Shown here one piece after another: positions 23,605-31,696 of a stretch of 35,580 bases of DNA (position 1 is the first letter of the stretch; the number at the start of each line of letters is the position of its first letter). The notes under the pieces are model-generated. The model had not been told where the DNA came from. It was given only the letters and a program-made list of their open reading frames with translations, and made no database searches. Source of the DNA: Fusicatenibacter saccharivorans. Its GTDB lineage: Bacteria > Bacillota > Clostridia > Lachnospirales > Lachnospiraceae. Where the stretch lies: positions 116,633 to 152,212 of the forward strand of contig NZ_JADNOP010000009.1 in NCBI RefSeq assembly GCF_015557635.1. The letters are read 5' to 3'. The position numbers and the translations under genes are program-made.

Positions 23605-24471
23605 TTAATGAGCGCCAAAGATACGCTGGGCAATGCTCCCGGTCTTAAAGAGCATGAAGCAAAGCAGAACCGTGTAGCCCACAGTTCCCCAAATCGCCCC
23701 AATGGGATCGCCGCCTGTTGCGATGCCTTGAATGAGCACCGCGTAAATTGCAACACATACAAGGATCAGCAGCCCTTGAAAGCCAACGGCAAACAGGGAC
23801 TTGATATAGTTCTGCCCGGTGCCGCCAAGCTCCCGGTTGGAAAGCGTGGCAACGGGGATAGGGGCCAGACTGGTCAGCAGATAGATTTCCAGCATCCTGC
23901 CATACACCAAAACGAAAATGATAATTCCCATCGCCTTCATCGTAAATCCAATGAGCGCAGACTGCAGCCACAGCCCCAAAAGCGGCCCCAAGTCCATCGC
24001 CTCCAGCGAGGTTTCCAGTTCAGCAAGCATATCCGCCGAAACATCGGTAGAGCCTTGAATGAGCCCGCCTGCCTGCGCGATGACGCTCTGCGAGACATCG
24101 AACACGGCCATAACGATATTGAATGTGTTTGACAGGATCAGTATTGCACAGGCTGTTTTGAACATCCATTTATAGAGGTTTGCAACGTCAACCTCGTGCA
24201 TATTGTTCTTTTCCAAAAGCATCTGTATGAGCTCATAAGTGGCAACAAAGGTCAGCACCATTCCGGCAATCGGCAGGATCACCGTTTCGGAAAGCTGTCG
24301 GATCAGGGAGAAAACCCCGGCGTGCCACGCTGCCGGGGTAGTCCCTACCTGTGCCGCAATCTCTCCGACTTGGGTATTGACAGTATCAAAAAGACCTTCG
24401 AGGTTCCCCATGATCCCGCCAATCAGAAGCTCTTTGAGCCAGTTTGTGAGCCAGTCGGTGAGAAAATCCAT
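23605..24471 (-). CDS. VirB6/TrbL-like polytopic conjugation protein
   Basis: 288 residues with about six membrane helices (around 60-85, 107-128, 168-200, 207-222, 232-256 and 262-280) and an N-terminal amphipathic segment. The gene order (after maff2 and before the SpoVG, methyltransferase, prgI and virB4 genes) is that of the CD1112/VirB6-like channel protein of Tn1549-like elements. It would form part of the inner-membrane pore. The ATG follows AAGGTAGG. The frame is intact. Confidence 0.85.
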   Translation of the reverse strand: MDFLTDWLTNWLKELLIGGIMGNLEGLFDTVNTQVGEIAAQVGTTPAAWHAGVFSLIRQLSETVILPIAGMVLTFVATYELIQMLLEKNNMHEVDVANLYKWMFKTACAILILSNTFNIVMAVFDVSQSVIAQAGGLIQGSTDVSADMLAELETSLEAMDLGPLLGLWLQSALIGFTMKAMGIIIFVLVYGRMLEIYLLTSLAPIPVATLSNRELGGTGQNYIKSLFAVGFQGLLILVCVAIYAVLIQGIATGGDPIGAIWGTVGYTVLLCFMLFKTGSIAQRIFGAH

Positions 24472-24482
24472 AAGCGCCTACC

Positions 24483-24568
24483 TTAAAACAGGCCAGACAG
24501 CAGAGGGATCAGTGTGGTGCCAATGACGATGATGCCGCCGCCCGCCATGAGCTGTTTTATGTCTTTTA
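24483..24568 (-). pseudogene. Maff2 family protein, 3' remnant
   Basis: The last ~25 codons read K-Q-L-M-A-G-G-G-I-I-V-I-G-T-T-L-I-P-L-L and end in TAA, the C-terminal helix of Maff2 proteins that precede the VirB6-like gene in this ICE group. The N-terminal helix is absent, because unrelated AT-rich sequence and a second recombinase gene begin at the break. The gene was therefore cut by insertion of another element. Confidence 0.8.
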
Positions 24569-24635
24569 TGAGAAAATATTTGCTCGAAATGAGCCTTGAA
24601 AAGATTAAAATAGATTAAATTTTGATAGATTTTTC
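24569..24635. other. Junction between the ICE and the second element
   Basis: AT-rich 67 bp between the maff2 break and the recombinase stop. It should contain one attachment half-site of the second element. The partner half-site is not visible in the window. Confidence 0.5.
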
Positions 24636-26333
24636 TTATTTATGGGAGCCGGAACCTCTTTCGATGGTTCCAAGCTCCGGTATTGGTTTTAAGTTGAAAT
24701 GAATTTCCATTGTGACCGTTTCAGGAGTACGGCAGTAATTTTCTGTTCCGTCTTTCTCCTGCGGTTCTGAGATAACGATTTTACTGATCAGCCGGTTCAG
24801 AAGATTGGCATCCAGTTCTTTGATGTCCGCATACTCGCTAATATCGTCAATCCACTGCTGGGACTGTGCATCCAGTTTTTCTTCCGTATTCAGCACACTC
24901 TCATTCTGGAAAAGTTCCTTTTTGATATCTGTCTGCTCCTTCTGTGTCTTCTCCAGCATCTTATCAAAAACAGATTCTGTAATCTTGTCATTGATAAGGT
25001 CATCATACAGTTTTGCAATCAGCCGGTCTAACGTTTCCAGGCGGTCTTTCTGCTTTGATACCAGCTTCTCCAGACTTTCCCTGTGTCCCTGTGTATCTTC
25101 CTCGCATAACTCCTTTACCCGGTTTTCCAGTTCTGTTCCGTCTCCGGTAACTGCTTTTGCACATTCCTGGATTCTGGTAAGGACTGCATCATACAGGTCA
25201 TCAGCGTCCACCCGGTGCTGGGTACAATGTGCTTTCCCCTTATGGATATAAGTGGAACAGGTATAAACTTCATGCTGGTCTTTGGTGTGCGTCTTCTTCA
25301 ACGTCAACGCACCGCCACACTCTGCACAGCGGAGTAATCCGGCAAACATGCTGTATTCTCCCTGTTCTGTCTGGCGTTTCCTGCCTTTCATCTTTGCCTG
25401 TACCAGATCAAATACATCCTGCGGAATGATTGCTTCGTGGGTATCCCTGACTGTGATCCAGTCCTCCGGAGCTTTATCTCCCTGATTGCCAATCTTGAAA
25501 CGGTAGTACCTTTTCTGGGAAGCCATGTCACCACAGTAAACGGGATTCATCAGCAGGGATTTCAGATAGGATTCATCCCATACATATTTCCCATTTTCCG
25601 GGTCTTTCTTTTCCCATTTTGTGTAATAGGTGCGGAGTCCCCGTTTCCGGTGCCACCATGACGGGCAGGGAATCTGCTGGCGTTCCAGTTCTCTGGATAT
25701 AAAGTTAATCCCATGACCGTCCACCGCCCACTGGAAAATTTTCCGGACAATCGGTGCTGTCTCGTCGTCAATCAGGAGATGTCCCTTTTCCTCCGGGTCT
25801 TTCTGATATCCCAGTGGTGGAACAACACCTGTAAACTTTCCCTTGGTTGCCTGCAGGTGATAGGACGCATGGACTTTCTTGGAAATATCTCTGGAATACA
25901 TCTCGTTCAGCACGTTCTTAAATGGGGCAATCTCATTGTCTCCGGCAAAGGTATCCACATTATCATATAATGCGATATACCTTACTCCATGCTTTGGGAA
26001 AAACTCCTCCATCAGAAATCCTGTCTGTACATGGTTTCGTCCCAGTCGGCTCTGGTCTTTGGTAATTACAAGATTCACCAGTCCTTTTTCACAGGCTTTG
26101 AGAAGTCTCTGCAAATCAGGTCGGTCTGTGTTCAATCCTGTATAACCATCGTCCTGAAACACATCCACCACCTGCCAGCCCTGTGACTGACAGTAATTCA
26201 CCAGTATGTCTCTCTGGTTGGAGATGCTGGCACTCTCTCCGGTCAATTCGTCATCTTTGGAAAGTCGGCAGTATACACCAACTCTCCAGGTTGCATTTCT
26301 TTCTATATTGTTACTCATATATCTGTTGTTCAT
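24636..26333 (-). CDS. Large serine recombinase of the second element
   Basis: 565 residues from an ATG with GGAGG 7 nt upstream. The catalytic domain has the nucleophile in Y-C-R-L-S-K-D-D (near residue 25) and the motif D-Q-S-R-L-G-R-N. A recombinase domain follows (about 165-290), then a zinc ribbon C-A-E-C-G...C-S-T near 345-375 and a coiled coil near 410-470. It is clearly different from the recombinase at 3704-5386 and is placed next to the maff2 break, so it probably catalysed this insertion. Confidence 0.93.
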   Translation of the reverse strand: MNNRYMSNNIERNATWRVGVYCRLSKDDELTGESASISNQRDILVNYCQSQGWQVVDVFQDDGYTGLNTDRPDLQRLLKACEKGLVNLVITKDQSRLGRNHVQTGFLMEEFFPKHGVRYIALYDNVDTFAGDNEIAPFKNVLNEMYSRDISKKVHASYHLQATKGKFTGVVPPLGYQKDPEEKGHLLIDDETAPIVRKIFQWAVDGHGINFISRELERQQIPCPSWWHRKRGLRTYYTKWEKKDPENGKYVWDESYLKSLLMNPVYCGDMASQKRYYRFKIGNQGDKAPEDWITVRDTHEAIIPQDVFDLVQAKMKGRKRQTEQGEYSMFAGLLRCAECGGALTLKKTHTKDQHEVYTCSTYIHKGKAHCTQHRVDADDLYDAVLTRIQECAKAVTGDGTELENRVKELCEEDTQGHRESLEKLVSKQKDRLETLDRLIAKLYDDLINDKITESVFDKMLEKTQKEQTDIKKELFQNESVLNTEEKLDAQSQQWIDDISEYADIKELDANLLNRLISKIVISEPQEKDGTENYCRTPETVTMEIHFNLKPIPELGTIERGSGSHK

Positions 26334-26359
26334 CTGATACCTCCGTTACTTTGCACATC

Positions 26360-26542
26360 CTACGCAGATTTCAGATTACTGAACTCATAATCATTATACT
26401 GCTTATCTTTCATTATTGCAAGTTTATCTTTTGTTTTCGTGTCACGTATTTTCTGTGCGATCACCTCTGCAAACACTTCTTTTGCGTCCTGATCACCGTC
26501 AAAATATACTCTGATGTTGATAATTTTCTTCTTCACTGCCAT
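26360..26542 (-). CDS. Small conserved protein beside the recombinase
   Basis: 60 residues, basic then acidic, with GGAGG 7 nt before the ATG. M-A-V-K-K-K-I-I-N-I-R-V-Y-F-D-G-D-Q-D-A-K looks like one beta strand and a helix, possibly a small DNA-binding or directionality-type protein. I do not recognise the family. Position 5' of the recombinase gene in the same direction fits an accessory recombination factor, but that is inference. Confidence 0.6.
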   Translation of the reverse strand: MAVKKKIINIRVYFDGDQDAKEVFAEVIAQKIRDTKTKDKLAIMKDKQYNDYEFSNLKSA

Positions 26543-26563
26543 TGTAAAACCTCCATTTTTTGC

Positions 26564-26602
26564 AAAAAAAGAGCAGCTAATCCATTTTTACAGATTAACT
26601 GC
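26564..26602 (-). terminator. Intrinsic terminator upstream of the 26542 gene
   Basis: Minus strand: 10-bp stem GCAGTTAATC with GATTAGCTGC (one G-T pair), then TC and seven T. It stops transcripts coming from the toxin side and insulates the recombinase pair. Confidence 0.8.
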
Positions 26603-26637
26603 CCAGACTGTTGGTTACATATATTAAAATTTTTGTA

Positions 26638-26688
26638 TTAACATTTCAGAAATTGGGGATATAATAAAGACAGGGATAAATCCCTGTC
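26638..26688 (+). promoter_or_regulatory. Plus-strand promoter with an operator-like palindrome at its start point
   Basis: TTAACA and TATAAT with 16-bp spacing, followed at once by the near-perfect dyad GACAGGGAT-AA-ATCCCTGTC (26669-26688). The transcript would run into the antisense RNA region; no open frame of useful length follows. Confidence 0.5.
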
Positions 26689-26716
26689 AGATGAACTGCA
26701 TATTTTAATTTTCCCA

Positions 26717-26745
26717 TTGAAAACAAGAGGAATGTGTGGTACATT
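26717..26745 (+). promoter_or_regulatory. Promoter of the antisense antitoxin RNA
   Basis: TTGAAA and TACATT with 17-bp spacing and an extended TGG before the -10 box. The predicted start is near 26752. Confidence 0.6.
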
Positions 26746-26751
26746 TGTTAT

Positions 26752-26850
26752 AGGAAAAGCACCCACTCCAAAGTGGATGCCGCCTGAGTTGACTAAATGG
26801 TCTTACGACCACCGCCTATCCTGTTGGCAGACAGGATAGGCATTTTTATT
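26752..26850 (+). ncRNA. Putative antisense RNA antitoxin of a type I system
   Basis: About 100 nt running toward and just into the 3' end of the toxin gene. It ends in a 10-bp perfect stem GCCTATCCTG/CAGGATAGGC followed by ATTTTTATTT, a strong plus-strand terminator. It has a good promoter and no open frame. A convergent RNA that overlaps the end of a small hydrophobic toxin gene is the known layout of TxpA/RatA- and Fst-type systems. Confidence 0.6.
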
Positions 26851-26962
26851 TCCTCTTGTTCTTCCGATCAAGAAAGGCAATAATCGCAATTAACAGGCTA
26901 CCAAAAGCGATCAGTAAACTGAGTACGCCTAAGAATATTGAGATAATCTCATAAGCTGTCAT
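26846..26962 (-). CDS. Putative holin-like type I toxin
   Basis: 38 residues: M-T-A-Y-E-I-I-S at the start, one hydrophobic helix (about 6-31) and a charged tail D-R-K-N-K-R-K. This is the pattern of the small membrane peptides annotated as putative holin-like toxins. The ATG has a strong AAAGGAGG upstream, and its promoter lies about 110 nt away, leaving a long structured leader. If made in excess it should depolarise the membrane. Its job here would be to stabilise the element. The ORF is firm; the toxin role is by family resemblance. Confidence 0.7.
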   Translation of the reverse strand: MTAYEIISIFLGVLSLLIAFGSLLIAIIAFLDRKNKRK

Positions 26963-27077
26963 ATCACGCACCTCCTTTCTTTCATCTCAGAACCCCGAAA
27001 GGCTCCGGTCTGTAAATATCAGGAGGCAGCCACACCCTGTCACAGGTGCTTCCCCGTAACATTGCTGTTACCGGATA

Positions 27078-27106
27078 ATCATACCATTATATCCGCCATA
27101 TTACAA
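27078..27106 (-). promoter_or_regulatory. Promoter of the toxin gene
   Basis: TTGTAA and TATGAT on the minus strand with 17-bp spacing. The predicted transcript has a leader of about 108 nt with a CCGTAAC/GTTACCGG-type hairpin at its 5' end (27057-27075). Confidence 0.6.
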
Positions 27107-27181
27107 TTCATTTTTGTTCCAGATTCACAGCAATCCTTATTCTGTATGGATACCTGCTATTTCCGTTTGATTGCCTTGCAC

Positions 27182-27246
27182 CGGCAGACGGCAGACGGCA
27201 GATAGGGTATCTATAAAGCCTGCCGTTCACTCCAAAATTCTGCCGT
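27182..27246. repeat. CGGCAGA direct repeats with facing CTGCCGT copies
   Basis: Three tandem CGGCAGA units (27182-27202) are followed by two CTGCCGT units (27220-27226 and 27240-27246) that point the other way. They flank the end of the replication gene. They could form a hairpin or act as iteron-like sites. Confidence 0.55.
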
Positions 27247-29143
27247 CACCCATTCTCCCTTGTTTTTTTAATCGAATGGTATTTTCCTGCTTTTCATTCA
27301 TCCGATAATCCAGTTCTTCTTTCATCCGGCTTCTGGCTTCTCGCATGGTTCTCTGGGAGATTCCCTGTGCTTTTGCCTTTTCATCCAGTTCCCGGATTGT
27401 GACTGCATTTCCGTCTGCAAGCAGTTCATAGATCAGTTTCGTTCCCCGTTGCAGTTTTGTTTCTGTCGGCTTTCCTTCCTTTCCGTCCAGAAGATCATCT
27501 GCGGAAATCTCATAAGCTCCCACCCAGCGGAATCCTTCTTCATCTCCAAGTTTAAATGCCATCGTCTCACCTGGAGGTGCAAGAGAACTTTTCTCATGGA
27601 TCAGTACTCTTGTTGTCGGGTCTTTCTTTACTTTCCCGATAAAAAGCAGGCTTCTCACCGCCGCCATGATATCAATAGAACCAAGTCCCCGGTAAGTACT
27701 CTGTGTCCCTGAAGATTTATTCAGATGTCCGATCAGCACAATCGCACAACCGGTCTTTTCAGCGATCATTCCCAGTTTCCGGAATACCGGACGGACTTCA
27801 TTTGCCCGGTTCATATCCACATCGGCACCGATAAAAGCCTGTACCGGATCAATGATTAAAAGTCTGACCTGATTCTGACGGATTGCTTTTTCAATACGGT
27901 CATCGGATAACGTCAATGCTTCCTCTGTATCATCAATGACCATCACCCGACTCAGGTCTGCTCCTGCTTCCACCAGCCTCGGCTTAATCGTATCTCCCAT
28001 ACCGTCTTCTGCAGTCTGATAGATCACATTAAAAGGTTCAATCTCTTCCATGTTCGGGAAAGTCTTACGGTTCGTGCAGGCTGCGGTCAGCATCATGGCA
28101 AAATAAGTTTTTCCCTCTCCTGGATTGCCCTGAATAATCGTCAGTTTTCCAAATGGCAGATAGGGAAACCACAGCCATTCTACACTGGTCTGTTCAATGT
28201 CTTCATAACACAACATCGGCACCAGTTCTTCCTTCTCCGGTACTTTCATTGTAACTGTTTCAATGATTGATTTCTTCCTGTCTGCATTTTTATCACAGAG
28301 GATTTCATTCCAGTCCTTTCGGGACGGTTTCAGACGGATGACACTGTATCCGTCCGGGATTTCTATTGCCAATTTCTCACTGGCTTCATTCCCTGCATGG
28401 TCATTATCCAGGCACAGGAAAACCGAAGTAATCTGAGGGCGTTCAGAAAGAAAAGCCATCAGTGCCGCACTGGAAATGCCACCCAGACTCAGGTAGCTCC
28501 GCTTTTTCCAGTCTTTGGGAAATAATTGGATAAAAGAAAGCAGATCAATGGCTGCTTCAAACACAAACAACTGATTATCCGTCCCTCTGTGACAGAATCC
28601 GTAAGATTTATCAGATTCAGCCACATCTCCCCGGTATTTTGTTTCACCAGTTCCCCTGCAATGGGCATATCTTGGAATACCGTCTGCATCTCTGCCAACA
28701 AACACCACATTATGGTGCTTCTTTTCTTCATAAATATCCCCACTGCCGATCCATTCCTCCACCATATTCTTTTCAATCCCTCTGTTTTCTGTCAGATATC
28801 TGATGATTCTATCATTATTTTCCTCTTTCTCTGGTAATCGGAAGTCAGGGGACGGGGCGGGGCAGGTACTGTTCCTGCCTTCGCCTTCCTCCCCGGTTAG
28901 CATCTTGACAGCTTCCGGAAATGTGGCATTGTAAAATTCCATCACAAAATCCACCGGATAGCCACCCCTCCCCTGACTGTGCCTGTACCACCGGTTTCCG
29001 GATACCGTTACACTGTCATGCTTTTTCCAACGGTATTCCTTTCCGCTTTTCCCTAGTTGTTCTCCCTGTGCGCTCAGAAAAGAAACAAGATCTGTCTGAT
29101 TTGCTCTTATAATTTGTTCTTCTGTATACTGCATTTTGCTCAT
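27227..29143 (-). CDS. Replication protein: DUF3991/TOPRIM primase-like domain fused to a RepA-type AAA ATPase
   Basis: 638 residues. An N-terminal zinc-poor primase-like domain (about 1-90, with W-Y-R-H-S-Q-G-R-G-G) is followed by a TOPRIM region with F-E-A-A-I-D at 195-200 and L-D-N-D-H-A-G-N-E at 245-253. A RecA/RepA ATPase then starts at about 310, with Walker A G-N-P-G-E-G-K-T at 339-346 and I-I-D-P-V-Q-A as Walker B. The end looks like a winged helix. The combination primes and unwinds DNA for element replication. ATGs at 29143 and 29134 are both possible; the second is better spaced from AAAGG. Confidence 0.85.
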   Translation of the reverse strand: MSKMQYTEEQIIRANQTDLVSFLSAQGEQLGKSGKEYRWKKHDSVTVSGNRWYRHSQGRGGYPVDFVMEFYNATFPEAVKMLTGEEGEGRNSTCPAPSPDFRLPEKEENNDRIIRYLTENRGIEKNMVEEWIGSGDIYEEKKHHNVVFVGRDADGIPRYAHCRGTGETKYRGDVAESDKSYGFCHRGTDNQLFVFEAAIDLLSFIQLFPKDWKKRSYLSLGGISSAALMAFLSERPQITSVFLCLDNDHAGNEASEKLAIEIPDGYSVIRLKPSRKDWNEILCDKNADRKKSIIETVTMKVPEKEELVPMLCYEDIEQTSVEWLWFPYLPFGKLTIIQGNPGEGKTYFAMMLTAACTNRKTFPNMEEIEPFNVIYQTAEDGMGDTIKPRLVEAGADLSRVMVIDDTEEALTLSDDRIEKAIRQNQVRLLIIDPVQAFIGADVDMNRANEVRPVFRKLGMIAEKTGCAIVLIGHLNKSSGTQSTYRGLGSIDIMAAVRSLLFIGKVKKDPTTRVLIHEKSSLAPPGETMAFKLGDEEGFRWVGAYEISADDLLDGKEGKPTETKLQRGTKLIYELLADGNAVTIRELDEKAKAQGISQRTMREARSRMKEELDYRMNEKQENTIRLKKQGRMGDGRILE

Positions 29144-29172
29144 CCTTTCCCGTCTGTCCTGCTGACAGACTG

Positions 29173-30900
29173 TTATAAACTCATGTCATAGTTTCGCTTT
29201 TTCTTCACTGCCTGTTGTTTTGCATCACGCTCTGCACACTCTTTCTTTTTTTCATCCAGTTTTCTCAGAAGAGAGGTCTTCTTTTCTGGATTCTGCTCCG
29301 ACTGGTTCAACGGCTGTTGCTCTGCTTTCCCGTTTTCTTCAAGAATCTCTTTCGCCTGAACTGTGTAAAATGTCGGGAACTTCACCTGCTTCTCCCTTTT
29401 TTCTTCTGAACGCCCGGAAGTATCTGCTTCTGCCATTTCCCGGTCACGTCTGGCAATATCCGCACAGCTCTGTACCTTTTTCACAAAAGTTAGTTCCTCC
29501 TGGTACGGCTGATTATCTGCTTTCAGCTCTTCGATCCCCGCCTGAAGTTCTTCTTTCTCCCGTTTCCATCTGGCAGTTGGCACTTTTCCATTTTTATCCA
29601 GATGTTGTTTCAGTTCCCGTTCACATTTGCGGTAATAATTGATTTCTTTTTTATGCTGCTGATAATATCTCTCCCGTCTTTTCTGAAAATAGAAATGGTT
29701 ATACTCATCAATCAATGGCTGATTTGTTTTTATTACCTCTGCCATCTTTTCCAGATTCTCAAGTTCCTTTAACTGTTTCCGCTTTTCAGAAATTTCTTTT
29801 TTACTGACAGAAACAACACCGTTCAGTTCCTCAATCCGTTCCTGCAAGTCATCCATCGTTTCTATCTGATGTGTCTGAAGATAACTGATGGATTTTGCAA
29901 ACTCCTGTAAATTGGAGAGATTCTTACCTCTCTGTTTCATCTCCGCATAAAAATTGGGAAGTGGTGGTCTGCCCTGTGTCTTTTTATCATAATAATCCTG
30001 CAGGCTTTCCAGCAGTGTCGGGTTCTGCCTGCGATCCAGCTCTGCTTTCATTTCCTCATAAGCTGTCTTCATCCACTGAATGGATTCTTTCAGAGAAATA
30101 AACATCTGGTTAAACTGCCGGATTGCCCGGTTCAATTCTCCGATCACCGTTTTGATTCCCTTTTTCTCCATTGCCCGGACTTCATATCCCTCATGGATGG
30201 TCGGGATCAGGTCAATCCCCTGTTCTTTGTAGGAACGGTGGTCGATTCTGGATGCCATGTGGCACTCCCTGAATTTCCCATTTACTTTCTCTGTCCATGC
30301 CCGCCGCCATTCTTTTAAAAGCTCCGGATCATTCCATCCGGTAGTAGAAACAGCATTGAACATATCTTTTCCTTTGGCATCCTTCACCCGGTTTCCATCC
30401 TCATCAAGAATATATTCCCTTCTCTGCTTATTGCCCCAGATTCCTTCCTCTGTAAAAGGACGGATTGGGACAAGCACATGGAAATGGGGATTATCCGGTT
30501 CTTCTTCATTTTCCGCTTTTCCCTCATGGACTGCCAGATCCACGATCATGCCACGTGCCACAAACTGCTCCTGGCAGAACTCTTTTGCCAGTCTGATATT
30601 TTCCTCAAGTGTCAATTCATTCTGCAGTGCAATGTCAAACGAATAGGCAAGCTGTGCCTTGTTGTTCCGTTCCACATGCTCCACCTCGTTCCAGAGTGTT
30701 TCCCTGTCAGTCAGACGCTCTGGCACATACTCCGGTGTCAGGATTTCTGTAAATATCACACCTGACTTGCTCGTATAATCGTGTATCTTGTTGTAATAAC
30801 TGTCAAAAATCCTCTGCCCGGAAATATAGGCTGCGGAAGCGACCACCATCTGCCCTTTCCCTCTGGATACATTCCTTACTGAAAAATGATACAGTGCCAT
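29173..30900 (-). CDS. MobA/MobL-family (MOBQ) relaxase
   Basis: 575 residues. The N-terminal domain starts with A-L-Y-H-F-S-V-R-N-V-S-R-G-K-G, has the conserved S-A-A-Y-I-S-G motif, and the metal-binding histidines in N-P-H-F-H-V-L-V-P-I-R-P at 137-148. The C-terminal 300 residues form long charged coiled coils. It would nick the oriT of the second element and pilot it through a helper channel. Its ATG overlaps the DUF3847 stop (TAATG), so both are co-translated. No channel genes accompany it. Confidence 0.92.
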   Translation of the reverse strand: MALYHFSVRNVSRGKGQMVVASAAYISGQRIFDSYYNKIHDYTSKSGVIFTEILTPEYVPERLTDRETLWNEVEHVERNNKAQLAYSFDIALQNELTLEENIRLAKEFCQEQFVARGMIVDLAVHEGKAENEEEPDNPHFHVLVPIRPFTEEGIWGNKQRREYILDEDGNRVKDAKGKDMFNAVSTTGWNDPELLKEWRRAWTEKVNGKFRECHMASRIDHRSYKEQGIDLIPTIHEGYEVRAMEKKGIKTVIGELNRAIRQFNQMFISLKESIQWMKTAYEEMKAELDRRQNPTLLESLQDYYDKKTQGRPPLPNFYAEMKQRGKNLSNLQEFAKSISYLQTHQIETMDDLQERIEELNGVVSVSKKEISEKRKQLKELENLEKMAEVIKTNQPLIDEYNHFYFQKRRERYYQQHKKEINYYRKCERELKQHLDKNGKVPTARWKREKEELQAGIEELKADNQPYQEELTFVKKVQSCADIARRDREMAEADTSGRSEEKREKQVKFPTFYTVQAKEILEENGKAEQQPLNQSEQNPEKKTSLLRKLDEKKKECAERDAKQQAVKKKRNYDMSL

Positions 30901-31265
30901 TAACTGTCATCTCCCTTCTCTGTCTTTTTTACTGCTTCTGCAATCTGCTGTTGATCTTTGTGTAAGGCGGCTATATGAGCCTGCCGCACAATACTCTTGT
31001 TGTAACTGCTGTTCTGCAGTTGATTCATCATGTCCTGGACGTCTTCCTGTTCCAGATCTCTGGACAGCGGAAATACTTTCTCAAACTCTGCCCCTTTGAC
31101 AATCAGCCGGTGGGAACGTTCCCTGCGTTCTACCAGCTTCTTCCGCTGCTCCAGAATGTTTTTGTGGTGAATTGCTGCCTCCAGTTCCTGTCTGCTCTTT
31201 TCCATGTTGGCCTTCAGTTCCTCCAATGACATGGATTCATACTTTGGATTTTTTGCTCTGCTCAT
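30900..31265 (-). CDS. DUF3847 family mobilization accessory protein
   Basis: 121 residues from the ATG at 31265 with AAGGAG upstream; the longer frame to 31457 runs through a terminator and is rejected. The protein is a charged coiled coil (L-E-E-L-K-A-N-M-E-K-S-R-Q-E-L-E-A) followed by the R-R-E-R-S-H-R-L-I-V-K-G-A-E segment typical of DUF3847. Members sit directly before MobA/MobL relaxases, as here, and probably act in the relaxosome. Confidence 0.8.
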   Translation of the reverse strand: MSRAKNPKYESMSLEELKANMEKSRQELEAAIHHKNILEQRKKLVERRERSHRLIVKGAEFEKVFPLSRDLEQEDVQDMMNQLQNSSYNKSIVRQAHIAALHKDQQQIAEAVKKTEKGDDS

Positions 31266-31336
31266 TTTCTTGTACTCCTTCTTTTTTCTGTAAACAAAAA
31301 GAACCGGCTTATTCATGAATGCCGATTCCTGGGTAT

Positions 31337-31382
31337 AAAAAACTGAGGTCGTTGTCCTGTGATTAGGAAATGCTGACCTCAG
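31337..31382 (-). terminator. Intrinsic terminator/attenuator before the mobilization genes
   Basis: Minus strand: 8-bp outer stem CTGAGGTC/GACCTCAG with an inner TCCT/AGGA pair, then six T. It ends transcription from the DUF3990 module or attenuates entry into DUF3847 and the relaxase gene. Confidence 0.75.
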
Positions 31383-31465
31383 CGTTTTTGAAATATTTAA
31401 TTGTTGCTCCTTGGAATGAAAGTCTTTGTCACCATTGTCGTATAAATTTAAACTCACATCCCATA

Positions 31466-31696
31466 TCAGGATTTCTTTAATTCTTCCATATACAGTTCAG
31501 CTATATATGCCGGACCAGTGCACCACAGCTTTGTCTTCTCATCATACAGTGCTTTTCCTGTCTTTGAACACAAAAAATCTGTCAATACCTCGTTTCTGTC
31601 CTTGCCTGTCTCTTCTGCGATTTCATCTGTCACCATAGTGATCAGAAGGTCGATTGTATAATTCATTTTTTCCTTTGGAATTGTTACTTCAGCCAT
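31466..31696 (-). CDS. Small protein of the DUF3990 module (possible antitoxin)
   Basis: 76 residues, overlapping the DUF3990 gene end by 13 nt. Helical and acidic, with I-D-L-L-I-T-M-V-T-D-E-I-A-E-E-T-G-K and a C-terminal aromatic motif. I do not recognise the family with certainty, though its layout resembles DUF3791. The tight overlap suggests it is made in fixed ratio with the DUF3990 protein and may bind it. Confidence 0.6.
   Translation of the reverse strand: MAEVTIPKEKMNYTIDLLITMVTDEIAEETGKDRNEVLTDFLCSKTGKALYDEKTKLWCTGPAYIAELYMEELKKS

Larger units (their letters stand above)
3653..24568. mobile_element. Integrative conjugative element (serine-recombinase type), degraded, right part displaced
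   Basis: A contiguous minus-strand block runs from a large serine recombinase to conjugation genes: relaxase, MobC, NlpC/P60 hydrolase, VirB4, PrgI, VirB6-like and Maff2. The left limit is inferred from the interrupted XRE gene. The right limit is where maff2 is cut by the second element, so the ICE may continue beyond the window. No VirD4 coupling protein, DNA topoisomerase or large SNF2-type methylase, common in this ICE group, was found here. A repeated 23-25 bp palindrome is confined to this interval. Confidence 0.8.
24569..31265. mobile_element. Second mobilizable element nested in the ICE (minimum extent)
   Basis: A serine recombinase at the edge, a replication protein, a MobA/MobL relaxase and DUF3847 form the usual core of a small integrative mobilizable element. 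The left edge is the break in maff2. The right edge is unknown; genes up to 35.5 kb may belong to it, and the rest of maff2 was not found. Confidence 0.7.
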
